Program-made: the position numbers and the translations under genes | The notes under the pieces: generated by a model | Seen by the model: the letters and a program-made list of their open reading frames with translations, nothing else | The model's database searches: none | What the model was told of the DNA's origin: nothing | Part shown: positions 9,291 through 17,357 of the stretch, in pieces | Position numbering within the stretch: the stretch's first letter is position 1 | Layout of the letters: every line of letters starts with the position of its first letter | DNA from: Roseiarcus fermentans | GTDB taxonomy: Bacteria > Pseudomonadota > Alphaproteobacteria > Rhizobiales > Beijerinckiaceae | Direction: 5' to 3' | Length of the DNA: 64,000 nucleotides | NCBI RefSeq assembly: GCF_003315135.1 | Contig: NZ_QNRK01000018.1 | Span: 80,166-144,165 of the forward strand

Positions 9291-10001
9291 TCACTCCTCG
9301 ACGCGCGGCTCCTTGACCTTGCCGAACACCGTATCGACGTCGATGCGCTCCTCGACCGGCTTGGGCTTCGGCGCGCCGAACACCTCGAACGGGCTCGCGG
9401 GCGCGGGCGTGGGCTTGGCCGTGGTGATCTCCGCCGAAACCAGGGTCTGACCGCCGGCCTCCTCCACCTTGGGCCGATCCTTGGCGGCGCGATTGACCTC
9501 GAAATCGAGGTCGATCTGCGAGCACAGACCCAGCGTCACCGGATCCATCGGCTGGAGATTGGCGGAGTTCCAGTGCGTCCGCTCGCGGATCGCCTGCAGC
9601 GTGTGCTTGGTCGTGCCGACGAGGCGCATGATCTGCGCGTCCTTGAGCTCGGCGTGGTTGCGCAACAGCCACAAGACCGCGTTGGGGCGGTCCTGCCGGC
9701 GCGACAGCGGCGTGTACCGGGCGCCGCGCGGCTTCTTGAACTCGGGCGTGCGAACCTTGGAGACCGAAAGGTGCAACCGATAGTCCGGCCTGCGCTCGGC
9801 CTTGGCGATCTCCTCGCGGCTGAGCTGGCCGGTCGAGATCGGGTCGTAACCCTTGATGCCGGTGGCCACCTCGCCGTCGGCGATGCCCTTGACCTCGAGC
9901 GGATGCAGTTTGCAGAAATCGGCGATCTGGTCGAAGGTCAAAGAGGTGTTCTCGACCAGCCAGACGGCGGTCGCCTTGGGCATTAGCGGCGCGTCGCTCA
10001 T
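9291..10001 (-). CDS. trcR: Transcriptional cell-cycle regulator TrcR (DUF1013)
   Basis: The 236-residue protein matches the alphaproteobacteria-specific DUF1013 family along its length. It has MPKATAVWLVENTSLTFDQIA, a helix-turn-helix-like N-terminal part, then RYTPLSRRQDRPNAVLWLL and a second helix-turn-helix-like part around AQIMRLVGTTKHTLQAIRER. The C-terminal tail is variable and proline-rich. In Caulobacter the family member TrcR associates with RNA polymerase and affects cell-cycle promoters; transfer of that role here is by homology. The start at 10001 is set by AAGGAG eight bases upstream, and a longer in-frame extension to 10070 lacks such a site. It is transcribed alone, convergent with the antiporter gene. 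Confidence 0.85.
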   Translation of the reverse strand: MSDAPLMPKATAVWLVENTSLTFDQIADFCKLHPLEVKGIADGEVATGIKGYDPISTGQLSREEIAKAERRPDYRLHLSVSKVRTPEFKKPRGARYTPLSRRQDRPNAVLWLLRNHAELKDAQIMRLVGTTKHTLQAIRERTHWNSANLQPMDPVTLGLCSQIDLDFEVNRAAKDRPKVEEAGGQTLVSAEITTAKPTPAPASPFEVFGAPKPKPVEERIDVDTVFGKVKEPRVEE

Positions 10002-10214
10002 TGCGCTTCTCCTTGCGATCGTTCGGCCGCGCGCATCCGGTCTTTGGCCCGGGAGGAGGCGCAGCCTCAAACGACAAAACTCAGGGGGGATGCCTCTCTA
10101 TAGGCGCCTCGAGGCCGAATTGCAATCGGCGGCCAACGGTTTGCGCCGCGTCCGGCCAGCGAATCGGGAACCTTGCGTCGCCTCGCGGGTTGGCGGCGCA
10201 AAGGAGCGTGATCC

Positions 10215-10463
10215 ATGAAGGCCGCATTCGTCCCCGGCGCCGTCGCGCTGGCCCTCCTGCCGATGATCGGTTCGGCGCCCGCGGCGGCCAAGGGTTGCCT
10301 CAAGGGCGCGCTCGTCGGCGGCGTGGCGGGCCATTACGCCGGTCATCACGGCGTGCTCGGCGCCATCGGCGGCTGCGTCGTCGGCCATCATCTCGCCAGC
10401 GAGAAGGACAAGCGCGCCGCGCAGCAGAACCAGAATTCCGCGACGCAGCCGGACGGCGACTGA
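10215..10463 (+). CDS. Small exported glycine-zipper protein
   Basis: The 82-residue product has a signal peptide (cleavage near PAAAKG, residue 25). A glycine-rich hydrophobic segment follows, GALVGGVAGHYAGHHGVLG then AIGGCVVGHH, with the GxxxG spacing of glycine-zipper membrane proteins, and a polar tail. Such small proteins are common in this order and are probably associated with the outer membrane or periplasm; no specific role is known. AAAGGAG lies nine bases before the ATG. It converges on tsaD with only eight bases between the stop codons. Confidence 0.7.
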   Translation: MKAAFVPGAVALALLPMIGSAPAAAKGCLKGALVGGVAGHYAGHHGVLGAIGGCVVGHHLASEKDKRAAQQNQNSATQPDGD

Positions 10464-10471
10464 GTCGCCGC

Positions 10472-11533
10472 TCAGGCCTTGTTGTTGCGCGCCGGCTCCG
10501 ACTTCGGGTCGAGCGGCCAGCGCGGCCGGGCGGCGAAGTCGAGCGGATCGGCGCGGCCGAGCCGCAGTCGTTCGATGCCCGCCCAGGCGATCATGGCGCC
10601 GTTGTCGGTGCAGAGCTTTTGCGGCGGCGCGACCATCGGCAGGCCGGCTTCGGCGCACAACCGCGCGAGCGCGCCGCGGATGGCCAGATTGGCCCCGACG
10701 CCGCCCGCCACGACCACCGCCTGCGGCGCCGTCGCGAGGCGTTCCCGGAAGCGCTTGAGGCCGACGCGCATCCGGTCCTCGACCACGTCGACGACCGCCG
10801 CCTGGAACGAGGCGCACAGGTCGGCGACGTCCCGGGTGGTGAGCGGGGCCGCCTGCTCCGCCGCGAAGCGGACCGCCGTCTTGAGCCCCGACAGGGAAAA
10901 ATCCGCATTCGGTCTGCCGATCATCGGCCGCGGCAAGGCGAACCGTTCGGGGTCGCCGGCCTGCGCGGCCGCCTCGACGGCCGGCCCGCCGGGGTAGGGC
11001 AGGCCGAGCATCTTCGCGGTCTTGTCGAACGCCTCGCCGATGGCGTCGTCCATGGTGGCGCCGAGCCGGTCGTAATCGCCCACGCCCTTGACCGCGAGGA
11101 TCTGCGTGTGGCCGCCCGAGGCGAGCAGGATCAGGTAGGGAAAGGCGATGTTGGCGGTCAGCCGCGCGGTCAGCGCATGCGCCTCGAGGTGATTGACCGC
11201 GATCAGCGGCTTTCCGGTCGCCAGCGCGATCCCTTTGCCGGCCATCAGGCCGACCAGGACGCCGCCGATCAGGCCGGGCCCGGCGGCCGCGGCGACGCCG
11301 TCGAGGTCCCTGGCGGCGATCCCCGCCCTGGCGAGGGCGCGCGCGATCAGCATGTCGATGACTTCGACATGCGCGCGCGCCGCGATCTCCGGAACCACGC
11401 CGCCGAAGGCCGCATGCGCGGCGATCTGGCTCATCACTTCGTCGGCCAAAATCTCGCCCGAGCCCTCGGGCGTCAGCCTGACGACTGCGGCGGCGGTCTC
11501 GTCGCAGGTCGTTTCGATGCCCAGAATCCGCAT
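10472..11533 (-). CDS. tsaD: tRNA N6-adenosine threonylcarbamoyltransferase TsaD
   Basis: TsaD transfers threonylcarbamoyl to A37 of tRNAs that read ANN codons, working with TsaB and TsaE and the product of TsaC. The 353-residue sequence starts [16 protein letters not shown]. It has the metal-binding HLEAH motif (His115, His119), the [10 protein letters not shown] nucleotide-binding loop and the C-terminal [12 protein letters not shown] motif. Length and motifs are standard. In many alphaproteobacteria tsaD is divergent from hemC-hemD-mic60-hemY; here hemD lies 3.8 kb away with three other genes between. Confidence 0.95.
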   Translation of the reverse strand: MRILGIETTCDETAAAVVRLTPEGSGEILADEVMSQIAAHAAFGGVVPEIAARAHVEVIDMLIARALARAGIAARDLDGVAAAAGPGLIGGVLVGLMAGKGIALATGKPLIAVNHLEAHALTARLTANIAFPYLILLASGGHTQILAVKGVGDYDRLGATMDDAIGEAFDKTAKMLGLPYPGGPAVEAAAQAGDPERFALPRPMIGRPNADFSLSGLKTAVRFAAEQAAPLTTRDVADLCASFQAAVVDVVEDRMRVGLKRFRERLATAPQAVVVAGGVGANLAIRGALARLCAEAGLPMVAPPQKLCTDNGAMIAWAGIERLRLGRADPLDFAARPRWPLDPKSEPARNNKA

Positions 11534-11682
11534 GATTCTCCTTCGCCCGGCGCGTCGGGCTTCAGCTTCGCCCGCACTTAGACCCGAACGCGGCGCCGAG
11601 GAAGAGGCGAGGAGCGGCGATTCGCCGCCTGTCGGGGCGCTGGACAGCGTGATAACGAAGCCGATCTTGGAGGCAAGCGACG

Positions 11683-12510
11683 ATGACCCCGATCGGGCCG
11701 ACCGAGCTTCGCGTCGTCATCCAGCCGGTCCGCCCGCGCGGACCGCTGACCGGAGTCGTGGCGACCGCCGTCTTCAAGAAGGTGTTCGACGCTGTCTGGG
11801 CCGCGCTCCTGGCCGCCGACCGGGAGGTCCACGCCAAGGCCGCGGCGAGCGAGTTCCACGTTTGCGGCCTGTCCGTCGACCCTTGCGAATTCGGGTTCGT
11901 CGAGACGATGAGAGCGACGGACCCGCGCGCGCCCTCGTCGATCGCGCTGTTCCGGCGCTGCGCCGGGCGGGTCTACCAGAGCGACTATCGCATTCTGCTG
12001 CAGTACCGCCGCCTGATGCGGGGGTTTCAGCGCATCGCCGCCGCGCTCGATCCGGCCTACGTCGTCCTCGTTCGCTATCACGACAGCGAACTGCCGCTCG
12101 ACGCGTTCTTCCGCCGTCAGGTCGACCGCGTCGGCCTCGGCGACGAACCGCCGTCGCGGGACATCTGGTTCGCCGGCAGCGTCATCATGTCGTTCGAGGG
12201 TCGCCTCGAAGCCATCGACTATCGCAGCGCGGCCTGGACGGGTCGCCTGGCGCTCGCCGGTGGGGAGACGCAGCTTGAATGCCTGTTCGACAGGTCGATG
12301 GGAGAAGACGCCTTGAACCCGTTCGGCAACAAGGACGTCTCGGTCGCGGGACGCGCGATCTTCACCGGAGACAGCAATCTGCCTGAACGCATAGAAGTCA
12401 TGACAATCGAGGAACTGCCGCGGGCGACCCGGACGCTCGACATTCGGGGGGCTATGACGCCGGCTTCGGTCGGAGATTGGGACGATGGGCTCGATCATTT
12501 CTACAAGTGA
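11683..12510 (+). CDS. Protein of unknown function, paired with a PIN-like gene
   Basis: The 275-residue product resembles no family I recognise. It has no signal peptide, membrane segment or clear nucleotide-binding motif. The N-terminal strand [14 protein letters not shown] is followed by a helical region rich in charged residues, and a mixed C-terminal half containing [21 protein letters not shown] good GGAGG lies nine bases before the ATG. Its last 26 bases overlap the start of the next gene in another frame, so the two are almost certainly co-transcribed and translationally linked. GC content equals that of the neighbours. Confidence 0.7.
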   Translation: MTPIGPTELRVVIQPVRPRGPLTGVVATAVFKKVFDAVWAALLAADREVHAKAAASEFHVCGLSVDPCEFGFVETMRATDPRAPSSIALFRRCAGRVYQSDYRILLQYRRLMRGFQRIAAALDPAYVVLVRYHDSELPLDAFFRRQVDRVGLGDEPPSRDIWFAGSVIMSFEGRLEAIDYRSAAWTGRLALAGGETQLECLFDRSMGEDALNPFGNKDVSVAGRAIFTGDSNLPERIEVMTIEELPRATRTLDIRGAMTPASVGDWDDGLDHFYK

Positions 12511-13096
12511 TAGGCACTTTTTGCACATGAACGTGCTCTTGCGGCACGCGAGCGGCCGGTCCGGCGAGGCGGAATCGGACATCGAGACGATTCTCACCGA
12601 GGCCGCGACCGGCAAGCGCCGCATCTGGGTGAACAGCATCATGTTCGCGGAGATGAGGCCGTCCGCCTTCGTGGCCGGCCGGTTCGCGGCCCTGGCCGAA
12701 TTCACCCGCTATTTGCGCTCGATCGCGACTTTCGTCACGCCCGATCCCAATTGCATGCTGCGCGCCGCCCGGTTGCGGGACGTTCGCTGGCAGCGGCCCG
12801 CGGCGCTGCGCCGACCGGACGAGCAGCCGCGCTTTCTGTCGCTGCTCGACGCCATCCAGATGTCGTCCGCCCTGTGGGTCAAGGAGACCGCGGGCGTGGC
12901 CGATCTCGAATTCCTGGCGTTCGAGGATTTCGGCGCGGACGAGGCCAACGAGGGCGGCTGGCTGTCGCTCCTGCGCCTCCAGGATTACGCCGACGAGCTT
13001 CCGGTCGACTCGGACGGGCTCGCCGCGGTGCGCCTGCCGCGCGCCGAGCCGGTGCTGCGCTCGAATGCGCTGCGGCAATCGGCGGAGGTGGGTTGA
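12485..13096 (+). CDS. Degenerate PIN-like domain protein
   Basis: The 203-residue product follows the plan of a PIN nuclease. It has a first strand and helix FLHMNVLLRHAS, a SIMFAEM segment (Glu56), then LLDAIQMSSAL (Asp122) and FLAFEDFG (Asp148). In VapC-type toxins the first strand reads FLDTNVLL, so the first catalytic aspartate appears to be replaced by His14 (codon CAC). The remaining acidic residues are at the expected places. If the first Asp is really absent, metal-dependent RNase activity would be weak or lost. The start overlaps the upstream gene by 26 bases and has only a weak ribosome binding site, suggesting translational coupling. PIN assignment is by motif pattern only. Confidence 0.55.
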   Translation: MGSIISTSDRHFLHMNVLLRHASGRSGEAESDIETILTEAATGKRRIWVNSIMFAEMRPSAFVAGRFAALAEFTRYLRSIATFVTPDPNCMLRAARLRDVRWQRPAALRRPDEQPRFLSLLDAIQMSSALWVKETAGVADLEFLAFEDFGADEANEGGWLSLLRLQDYADELPVDSDGLAAVRLPRAEPVLRSNALRQSAEVG

Positions 13097-13213
13097 ACCG
13101 CGCCTCCGCCTGGAGCGGGATGCGAAGAAGTGGACGCCGGTTTTTCGCGAATAATCCCGCTCTTTCAAAGAATTAGAGCGAGATGCGATTCGACAGAATC
13201 GCATCTCGCTCTA
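13081..13213. repeat. Composite palindromic repeat between convergent genes
   Basis: Three palindromes lie in a row. GGCGGAGG (13081-13088) pairs with CCTCCGCC (13103-13110) around the stop codon of the PIN-like gene. GAGCGGGAT (13113-13121) pairs with ATCCCGCTC (13154-13162). TAGAGCGAGATGCGATTC (13174-13191) pairs perfectly over 18 bp with 13196-13213, leaving a GACA loop. The GAGCGGGATGCGAA type is a familiar dispersed intergenic element in Hyphomicrobiales. The last hairpin includes the TAG stop codon of the acyltransferase and could terminate transcription from both sides. Confidence 0.8.
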
Positions 13214-15265
13214 GCGCGCGGGTCGCGCGGCGGCGAGCGCCGCGTCGATCGCCGGGGCGAGGATGGTTTCGACGGCGAACCGCGATCCCCGGACGCTGTA
13301 ATGGCCGTAATCGACAGCCAGCAGATCGTCGGGCAGATCGCGCCCGACGAGGCGCCGGCAGCCGTCGGCGCCGCAAAGCTTGTCCGCCTGCGACACGTAG
13401 ACGACGCCCGGTCCCCAGTCCTTCGCCGCGAGGGCGCGGTCGGTGTCGAGCGAATCCGGACGCACCCCGATCGGCGAGAATTCCGCGGCCGACCCCGACT
13501 CGAGCAGGTCGCGCCCGACCAGGATCGGCAGCACCGGCGCCCAGGTCGGCACCTCGCCCGCGATCACGATCGAACCGACGCCGTCGGCGTGCAGCGTCCT
13601 CGCGCCCGCGACCATCGCGTCGAGAAAACCGGGATAGCGCCAGTTCGCTTCGTGATCGTACTGGGAGAAATAGCCGCCGACCACCAGCACGTCGGGCCTG
13701 ATCCGCCGGATTCGGCTGAACACGTCGTCGTTGATCGCCCGGCAGCGCGGCGTTCCCGCCACGCCCTGGTCCATGTCGACATGTTCGACGAGCGGAACGC
13801 AGAACACCGCCGCCAGCGCCACGACGTTGGCCCGGTCTCCGTAGGTCCGGGTGAGGCCGGAAAACAGGTGGGCGGCGTGCGAATCGCCGACGACCAGGAT
13901 GGTCGGCCTGGACGGATCGCGCGGGACGCCGCAGCGATGGGCCTCGAAGAACGCCGCCGCGCGCCGCCGCTCCTCGTCGAGCGGGTAGGCGCGATCGTCG
14001 CGCTGATAGAAGCACGACATCAAGGGATCGCCGTCCGCGCCGTTGGCGCTGAAATTGAACACGCGGGTCACCAGCGGCGGAAACCGACCGGGAAAGCCTT
14101 TCGAGTCGTAGGTGAGGCGACCGACGACGCCGGTCGCAGCGAGGGCTGCGACCAGTCCGATCGCGAGCGCGTAGGGCCGACGCCGAAACAGCGCCGCCGC
14201 CGGCCGCTCGACGAAGCGGTAGGTGAGGTCGGCCAGCGCGACCGCCGCCGCCGCGAGGGCGAACAGCACCGCTCGGGTCGGGATCACGCCCGGCCAGGCG
14301 TGGGCGAAGGCGAACAGCGGCCAGTGCCAGAGATAGAGCGGATAGGAGATCAGGCCGAAGAAGCCGGCGCCGCGGTTGCCGAGCGCGATCGCGCCGATCC
14401 GTGAGCCCGGGCTCGCGATCACCAGCGCGCAGCCGAGGGTCGGAATCGCGGCGCGCCAACCCGGGAACGGCAGGGCCTCGCTGAGAACGAAATAGGCGGT
14501 GACGATCAGCGCCACGCCGAGCCCCGCGCCCACGTCGGCGCGCAGGCGCGACGGCCGCGGGGCGGGCAGAAACACCTCGCGATAGGCGAGCAGCGCCCCG
14601 AGCGCCAGTTCCCAGGCCCGGGCCCACGGGAGGTAGAAGGCGCCGATCGGATCGACCGGGGTCAGAAAGACGCAGTAGGCGAACGAGGCGACGAAAATCG
14701 CCAGGATCGCGAACGGCAGCAGCCGCGGCGCGAGGCGATGCAGCGCCGCCGTCAGAACCGACCAGACGAGGTAGAACTGTTCCTCGATGCTGAGCGACCA
14801 CAGGTGAAGGAGCGGCTTGGTCGCCGAGTCGGTCCCGAAATAGCCGCCGACGCCGGCGAGACGGAGAAGCCAGAAATTGACGGTGAAATAGGAATTGCCC
14901 AGCATGCCGCCGCCGATGTCGCGAAACTGCGTCGGCGCGGCGCGGAACCAGCCGACGATCCAGACCGCGGCGACCACGACCAGCAGCGCCGGCAGGATGC
15001 GCCGGGCGCGCTTGGCGTAAAACATCGCCAGCGAGAAGCGTCCGGCGGCGCATTCCGACAGAATGATGCGCGAAATCAGAAATCCGGAGATGACGAAAAA
15101 CACGTCGACTCCGGCGAAGCCGCCGGGCAGGATCGCGCGATCGGCGTGGAACACGACCACGCCGATCACCGCGAGCGCGCGCAGCCCGTTGATGTCCGGC
15201 CGGAAACCGAGGTCGCGGCCGGCCCTTGCCGCGGCGATGTCGGGCGTGTCGAGCGGCTGGTCCAA
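13211..15265 (-). CDS. Membrane acyltransferase with C-terminal SGNH domain (OafA type)
   Basis: The protein (684 residues from the chosen start) combines an acyltransferase-3 membrane domain with an extracytoplasmic SGNH hydrolase-like domain. The membrane part has FRPDINGLRALAVIGVVVFH (catalytic His40), GVDVFFVISGF and about ten hydrophobic segments. The C-terminal part has ILVVGDSHAAHLF and the DYGHYSVRG block with the Asp/His pair. Proteins of this design O-acetylate surface polysaccharides such as LPS O-antigen or exopolysaccharide. No ATG lies near the domain start. The TTG at 15265-15263, preceded by GAGAGACGGG, is chosen; longer open frame upstream is antisense to hemD. Its stop codon sits inside a perfect hairpin. 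Confidence 0.82.
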   Translation of the reverse strand: MDQPLDTPDIAAARAGRDLGFRPDINGLRALAVIGVVVFHADRAILPGGFAGVDVFFVISGFLISRIILSECAAGRFSLAMFYAKRARRILPALLVVVAAVWIVGWFRAAPTQFRDIGGGMLGNSYFTVNFWLLRLAGVGGYFGTDSATKPLLHLWSLSIEEQFYLVWSVLTAALHRLAPRLLPFAILAIFVASFAYCVFLTPVDPIGAFYLPWARAWELALGALLAYREVFLPAPRPSRLRADVGAGLGVALIVTAYFVLSEALPFPGWRAAIPTLGCALVIASPGSRIGAIALGNRGAGFFGLISYPLYLWHWPLFAFAHAWPGVIPTRAVLFALAAAAVALADLTYRFVERPAAALFRRRPYALAIGLVAALAATGVVGRLTYDSKGFPGRFPPLVTRVFNFSANGADGDPLMSCFYQRDDRAYPLDEERRRAAAFFEAHRCGVPRDPSRPTILVVGDSHAAHLFSGLTRTYGDRANVVALAAVFCVPLVEHVDMDQGVAGTPRCRAINDDVFSRIRRIRPDVLVVGGYFSQYDHEANWRYPGFLDAMVAGARTLHADGVGSIVIAGEVPTWAPVLPILVGRDLLESGSAAEFSPIGVRPDSLDTDRALAAKDWGPGVVYVSQADKLCGADGCRRLVGRDLPDDLLAVDYGHYSVRGSRFAVETILAPAIDAALAAARPAR

Positions 15266-15335
15266 AGAAATCCCGTCTCTCGGGTTGCGCGAGGGCGTGA
15301 CCGGTAAAGCCCGGAGCGCCGGACCGCAAGGCGCG

Positions 15336-15364
15336 CTTGTGTCGCCCGCCCGAGCGCCGATAAT
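15336..15364 (+). promoter_or_regulatory. Candidate hemD promoter giving a leaderless mRNA
   Basis: CTTGTG (15336-15341), a 17-base spacer and GATAAT (15359-15364) match a housekeeping promoter. The -10 box ends six bases before the hemD ATG, which puts the transcription start at or next to the start codon. No ribosome binding site is present upstream of hemD, which fits. Confidence 0.5.
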
Positions 15365-15370
15365 GCCGCC

Positions 15371-16117
15371 ATGCCGAACCGGAACGCGACGAAGCGGAGG
15401 GTTGCGCTGTTCCGCGCCCGCGACGATGCCGCCGGGAGCGCCATCGCATTGCGCCGCCTCGGCTTTTCTGCGGTCTGTCTGCCGGTGATCGACGCCCTGC
15501 CGCTCGCCGTCGCGCCGCGCAGGCCTGCTTACGACGCCGTGATCGCGACCAGCGCCAAGGCCTTTCTCCGCGATGCGCCGATCGATCACGCGGCTCCCCT
15601 GTTCGTGGTGGGCGCAAAAACGGCGCGCGCGGCGGAACGGCGCGGGTGGCGAATTGTCGCACCGCCGGCGCCGGATTCGGCGCATCTGATCGATCTGCTC
15701 GCGCGGACGATTTCACCCGGCGCAGCGGTGCTCTATCTCGCCGGGCGGGATCGGAAACCGGCGATCGAAGCCGCTCTGATGACCACGCATGAAATGGACA
15801 TCGTGGAGGTATACGCCGCCGAGGCGCGCAAGCACTGGACTTCAAAGGAGATACGGGTCTTCGGCGGCTGCGCCGCGGCGCTGCATTATTCGCGCCGATC
15901 GGCGGCGCTCGCGGCGGAACTCGCCCGCTCGGCCGGGCAGGACGGGCATTTCCGGCGCATGATCCACATCTGCATGTCGGCGGACACGGCCGGTCCGTTG
16001 ACGGCCGCGGGCGCGCCCGACGTGCGCGTGGCGGCAAGGCCGGAGGAGGCGGCGCTGTTCACAACCCTGGCGGACGCCGCGACGGTGTTTCCAACCCATT
16101 GCGGGTCCCGTATATAG
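15371..16117 (+). CDS. hemD: Uroporphyrinogen-III synthase
   Basis: HemD closes and inverts ring D of hydroxymethylbilane to make uroporphyrinogen III, the branch point to haem, bacteriochlorophyll and cobalamin. The 248-residue product shows the weakly conserved two-domain pattern of the family: VALFRARDDAAGSA at the start, DAVIATSAKAF, PLFVVGAKTARAAERRG and VLYLAGRDRKP. The identification leans partly on the downstream mic60-hemY pair, its usual partners. hemC, which often precedes hemD, is missing here. The acyltransferase gene is divergent from it across 105 bases. Confidence 0.85.
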   Translation: MPNRNATKRRVALFRARDDAAGSAIALRRLGFSAVCLPVIDALPLAVAPRRPAYDAVIATSAKAFLRDAPIDHAAPLFVVGAKTARAAERRGWRIVAPPAPDSAHLIDLLARTISPGAAVLYLAGRDRKPAIEAALMTTHEMDIVEVYAAEARKHWTSKEIRVFGGCAAALHYSRRSAALAAELARSAGQDGHFRRMIHICMSADTAGPLTAAGAPDVRVAARPEEAALFTTLADAATVFPTHCGSRI

Positions 16118-16148
16118 GGCGGCGCTGAGCTTCGGGGACGCATGAGCG

Positions 16149-17297
16149 ATGGTCGACAACGAAAACCGTGAGATCACGACCGAGCAGAGCGGCGGCGCGC
16201 CGATCCATCGCGACGAGCCGCCGCGCGACGGCGCGATCGCAGGGGGCGAGGTCAAGGCGGCGGCGGAGGACGCCGTCCCGGGCGCTTCGGCCGAGAGCCC
16301 GGAGGCGCGCCCCGCGGCCGCCGAGGAGGACGTCCGCCCCCGACCGGCGGCGGCCAGCGCTCTGCCGCCTCGCCAGCCCCCGGCGTCCAAGGGACCCGGC
16401 GCCGGACTCGCGCTCGTCAGCGGCGCCGTCGGCGGCGCGATCGTCGCGGCGCTCGCCGCCGGTTATTTCCTGCAGTTTCCGCCGAAGGGCGAGCTTTCGG
16501 AATCCGATTTGAGCCGGCTCGCCGCCGTCGAGACGGCGGTCGGTCACGACAGCGCGGCGATCGCCGGGCTCGACAAGCGCATCGGCGCGCTCGAAGCCGC
16601 AAAGGCCGCGGCGCCGAAGAACGACGAGGGCGCCGAGGCCGTCTCGGCGGAGATCCCGGCGCTCGCCGCCCGCCTCGACAAGCTCGAGAAAGAACCGCCC
16701 GCGCCGGATCTGTCCGCGCTCACCAGCCGGATGCAGAAGCTCGAGGACGCGGTCGCGGCGGCGAAGGCCCCGGAACCGGGCGGCAATCCCGCAGCGGTGG
16801 CGATCGTCGCCGAAACGATCCGCGACAAGCTCGCGACCGGAGCGCCGTATACGGCCGAGCTTTCGGCCCTGACGGGGCTCGGCGTCGATCCGGCCAAGCT
16901 CGCGGCCCTGAAGCCGCTCGCCGGCGGCGCGCCGACGACCAATGCGCTCGCCGCCTCGTTCCAGTCCGTGGAGCCGAAGCTCTTCGCCGCCATCGCCCCC
17001 AAGGAAACCGGGACGGTCGCCGAGCGGATGCTCGCCCACGTCCGCAGCCTCGTCCAGATTCGCGACGTCGGCGAGGTCCAGGGCGACGATCCGCAGGCGG
17101 TGGCCTCGCAGGTCCTCGGAGACCTTCGGCGCGGCGACCTCGGCGCGGCGCTCGCGGCCTTCGCCAAGCTGCCCGAGCCGGCGCGCGACGCCGCCGCCGG
17201 GTTCGCCGCCGACGCGAAGAGCAAGCTGGAGGCGATCGCCGCCGCGCAGTCGATCCGCGACGCCGCCGTAGCGCGGCTGGCGGAAGCCAAGCCCTGA
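16149..17297 (+). CDS. mic60: Mitofilin/Mic60-like inner membrane protein
   Basis: The 382-residue protein has a charged, low-complexity cytoplasmic N-terminus, one transmembrane segment at about residues 85-108, and a coiled-coil region at about 115-200. The C-terminal mitofilin signature (about 270-382) follows. Alphaproteobacterial Mic60 homologues sit next to haem genes and are related to the mitochondrial crista-junction protein. In photosynthetic and methanotrophic relatives they are linked to shaping intracytoplasmic membranes. Position between hemD and hemY is the classic arrangement. The gene follows hemD by 31 bases and is probably in the same operon. Confidence 0.85.
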   Translation: MVDNENREITTEQSGGAPIHRDEPPRDGAIAGGEVKAAAEDAVPGASAESPEARPAAAEEDVRPRPAAASALPPRQPPASKGPGAGLALVSGAVGGAIVAALAAGYFLQFPPKGELSESDLSRLAAVETAVGHDSAAIAGLDKRIGALEAAKAAAPKNDEGAEAVSAEIPALAARLDKLEKEPPAPDLSALTSRMQKLEDAVAAAKAPEPGGNPAAVAIVAETIRDKLATGAPYTAELSALTGLGVDPAKLAALKPLAGGAPTTNALAASFQSVEPKLFAAIAPKETGTVAERMLAHVRSLVQIRDVGEVQGDDPQAVASQVLGDLRRGDLGAALAAFAKLPEPARDAAAGFAADAKSKLEAIAAAQSIRDAAVARLAEAKP

Positions 17298-17357
17298 GGA
17301 CGTCCCCACGGGATCCGCCTCCGGCGGGTCGTCGCGGATTTCGAAGTCGGAGACATC

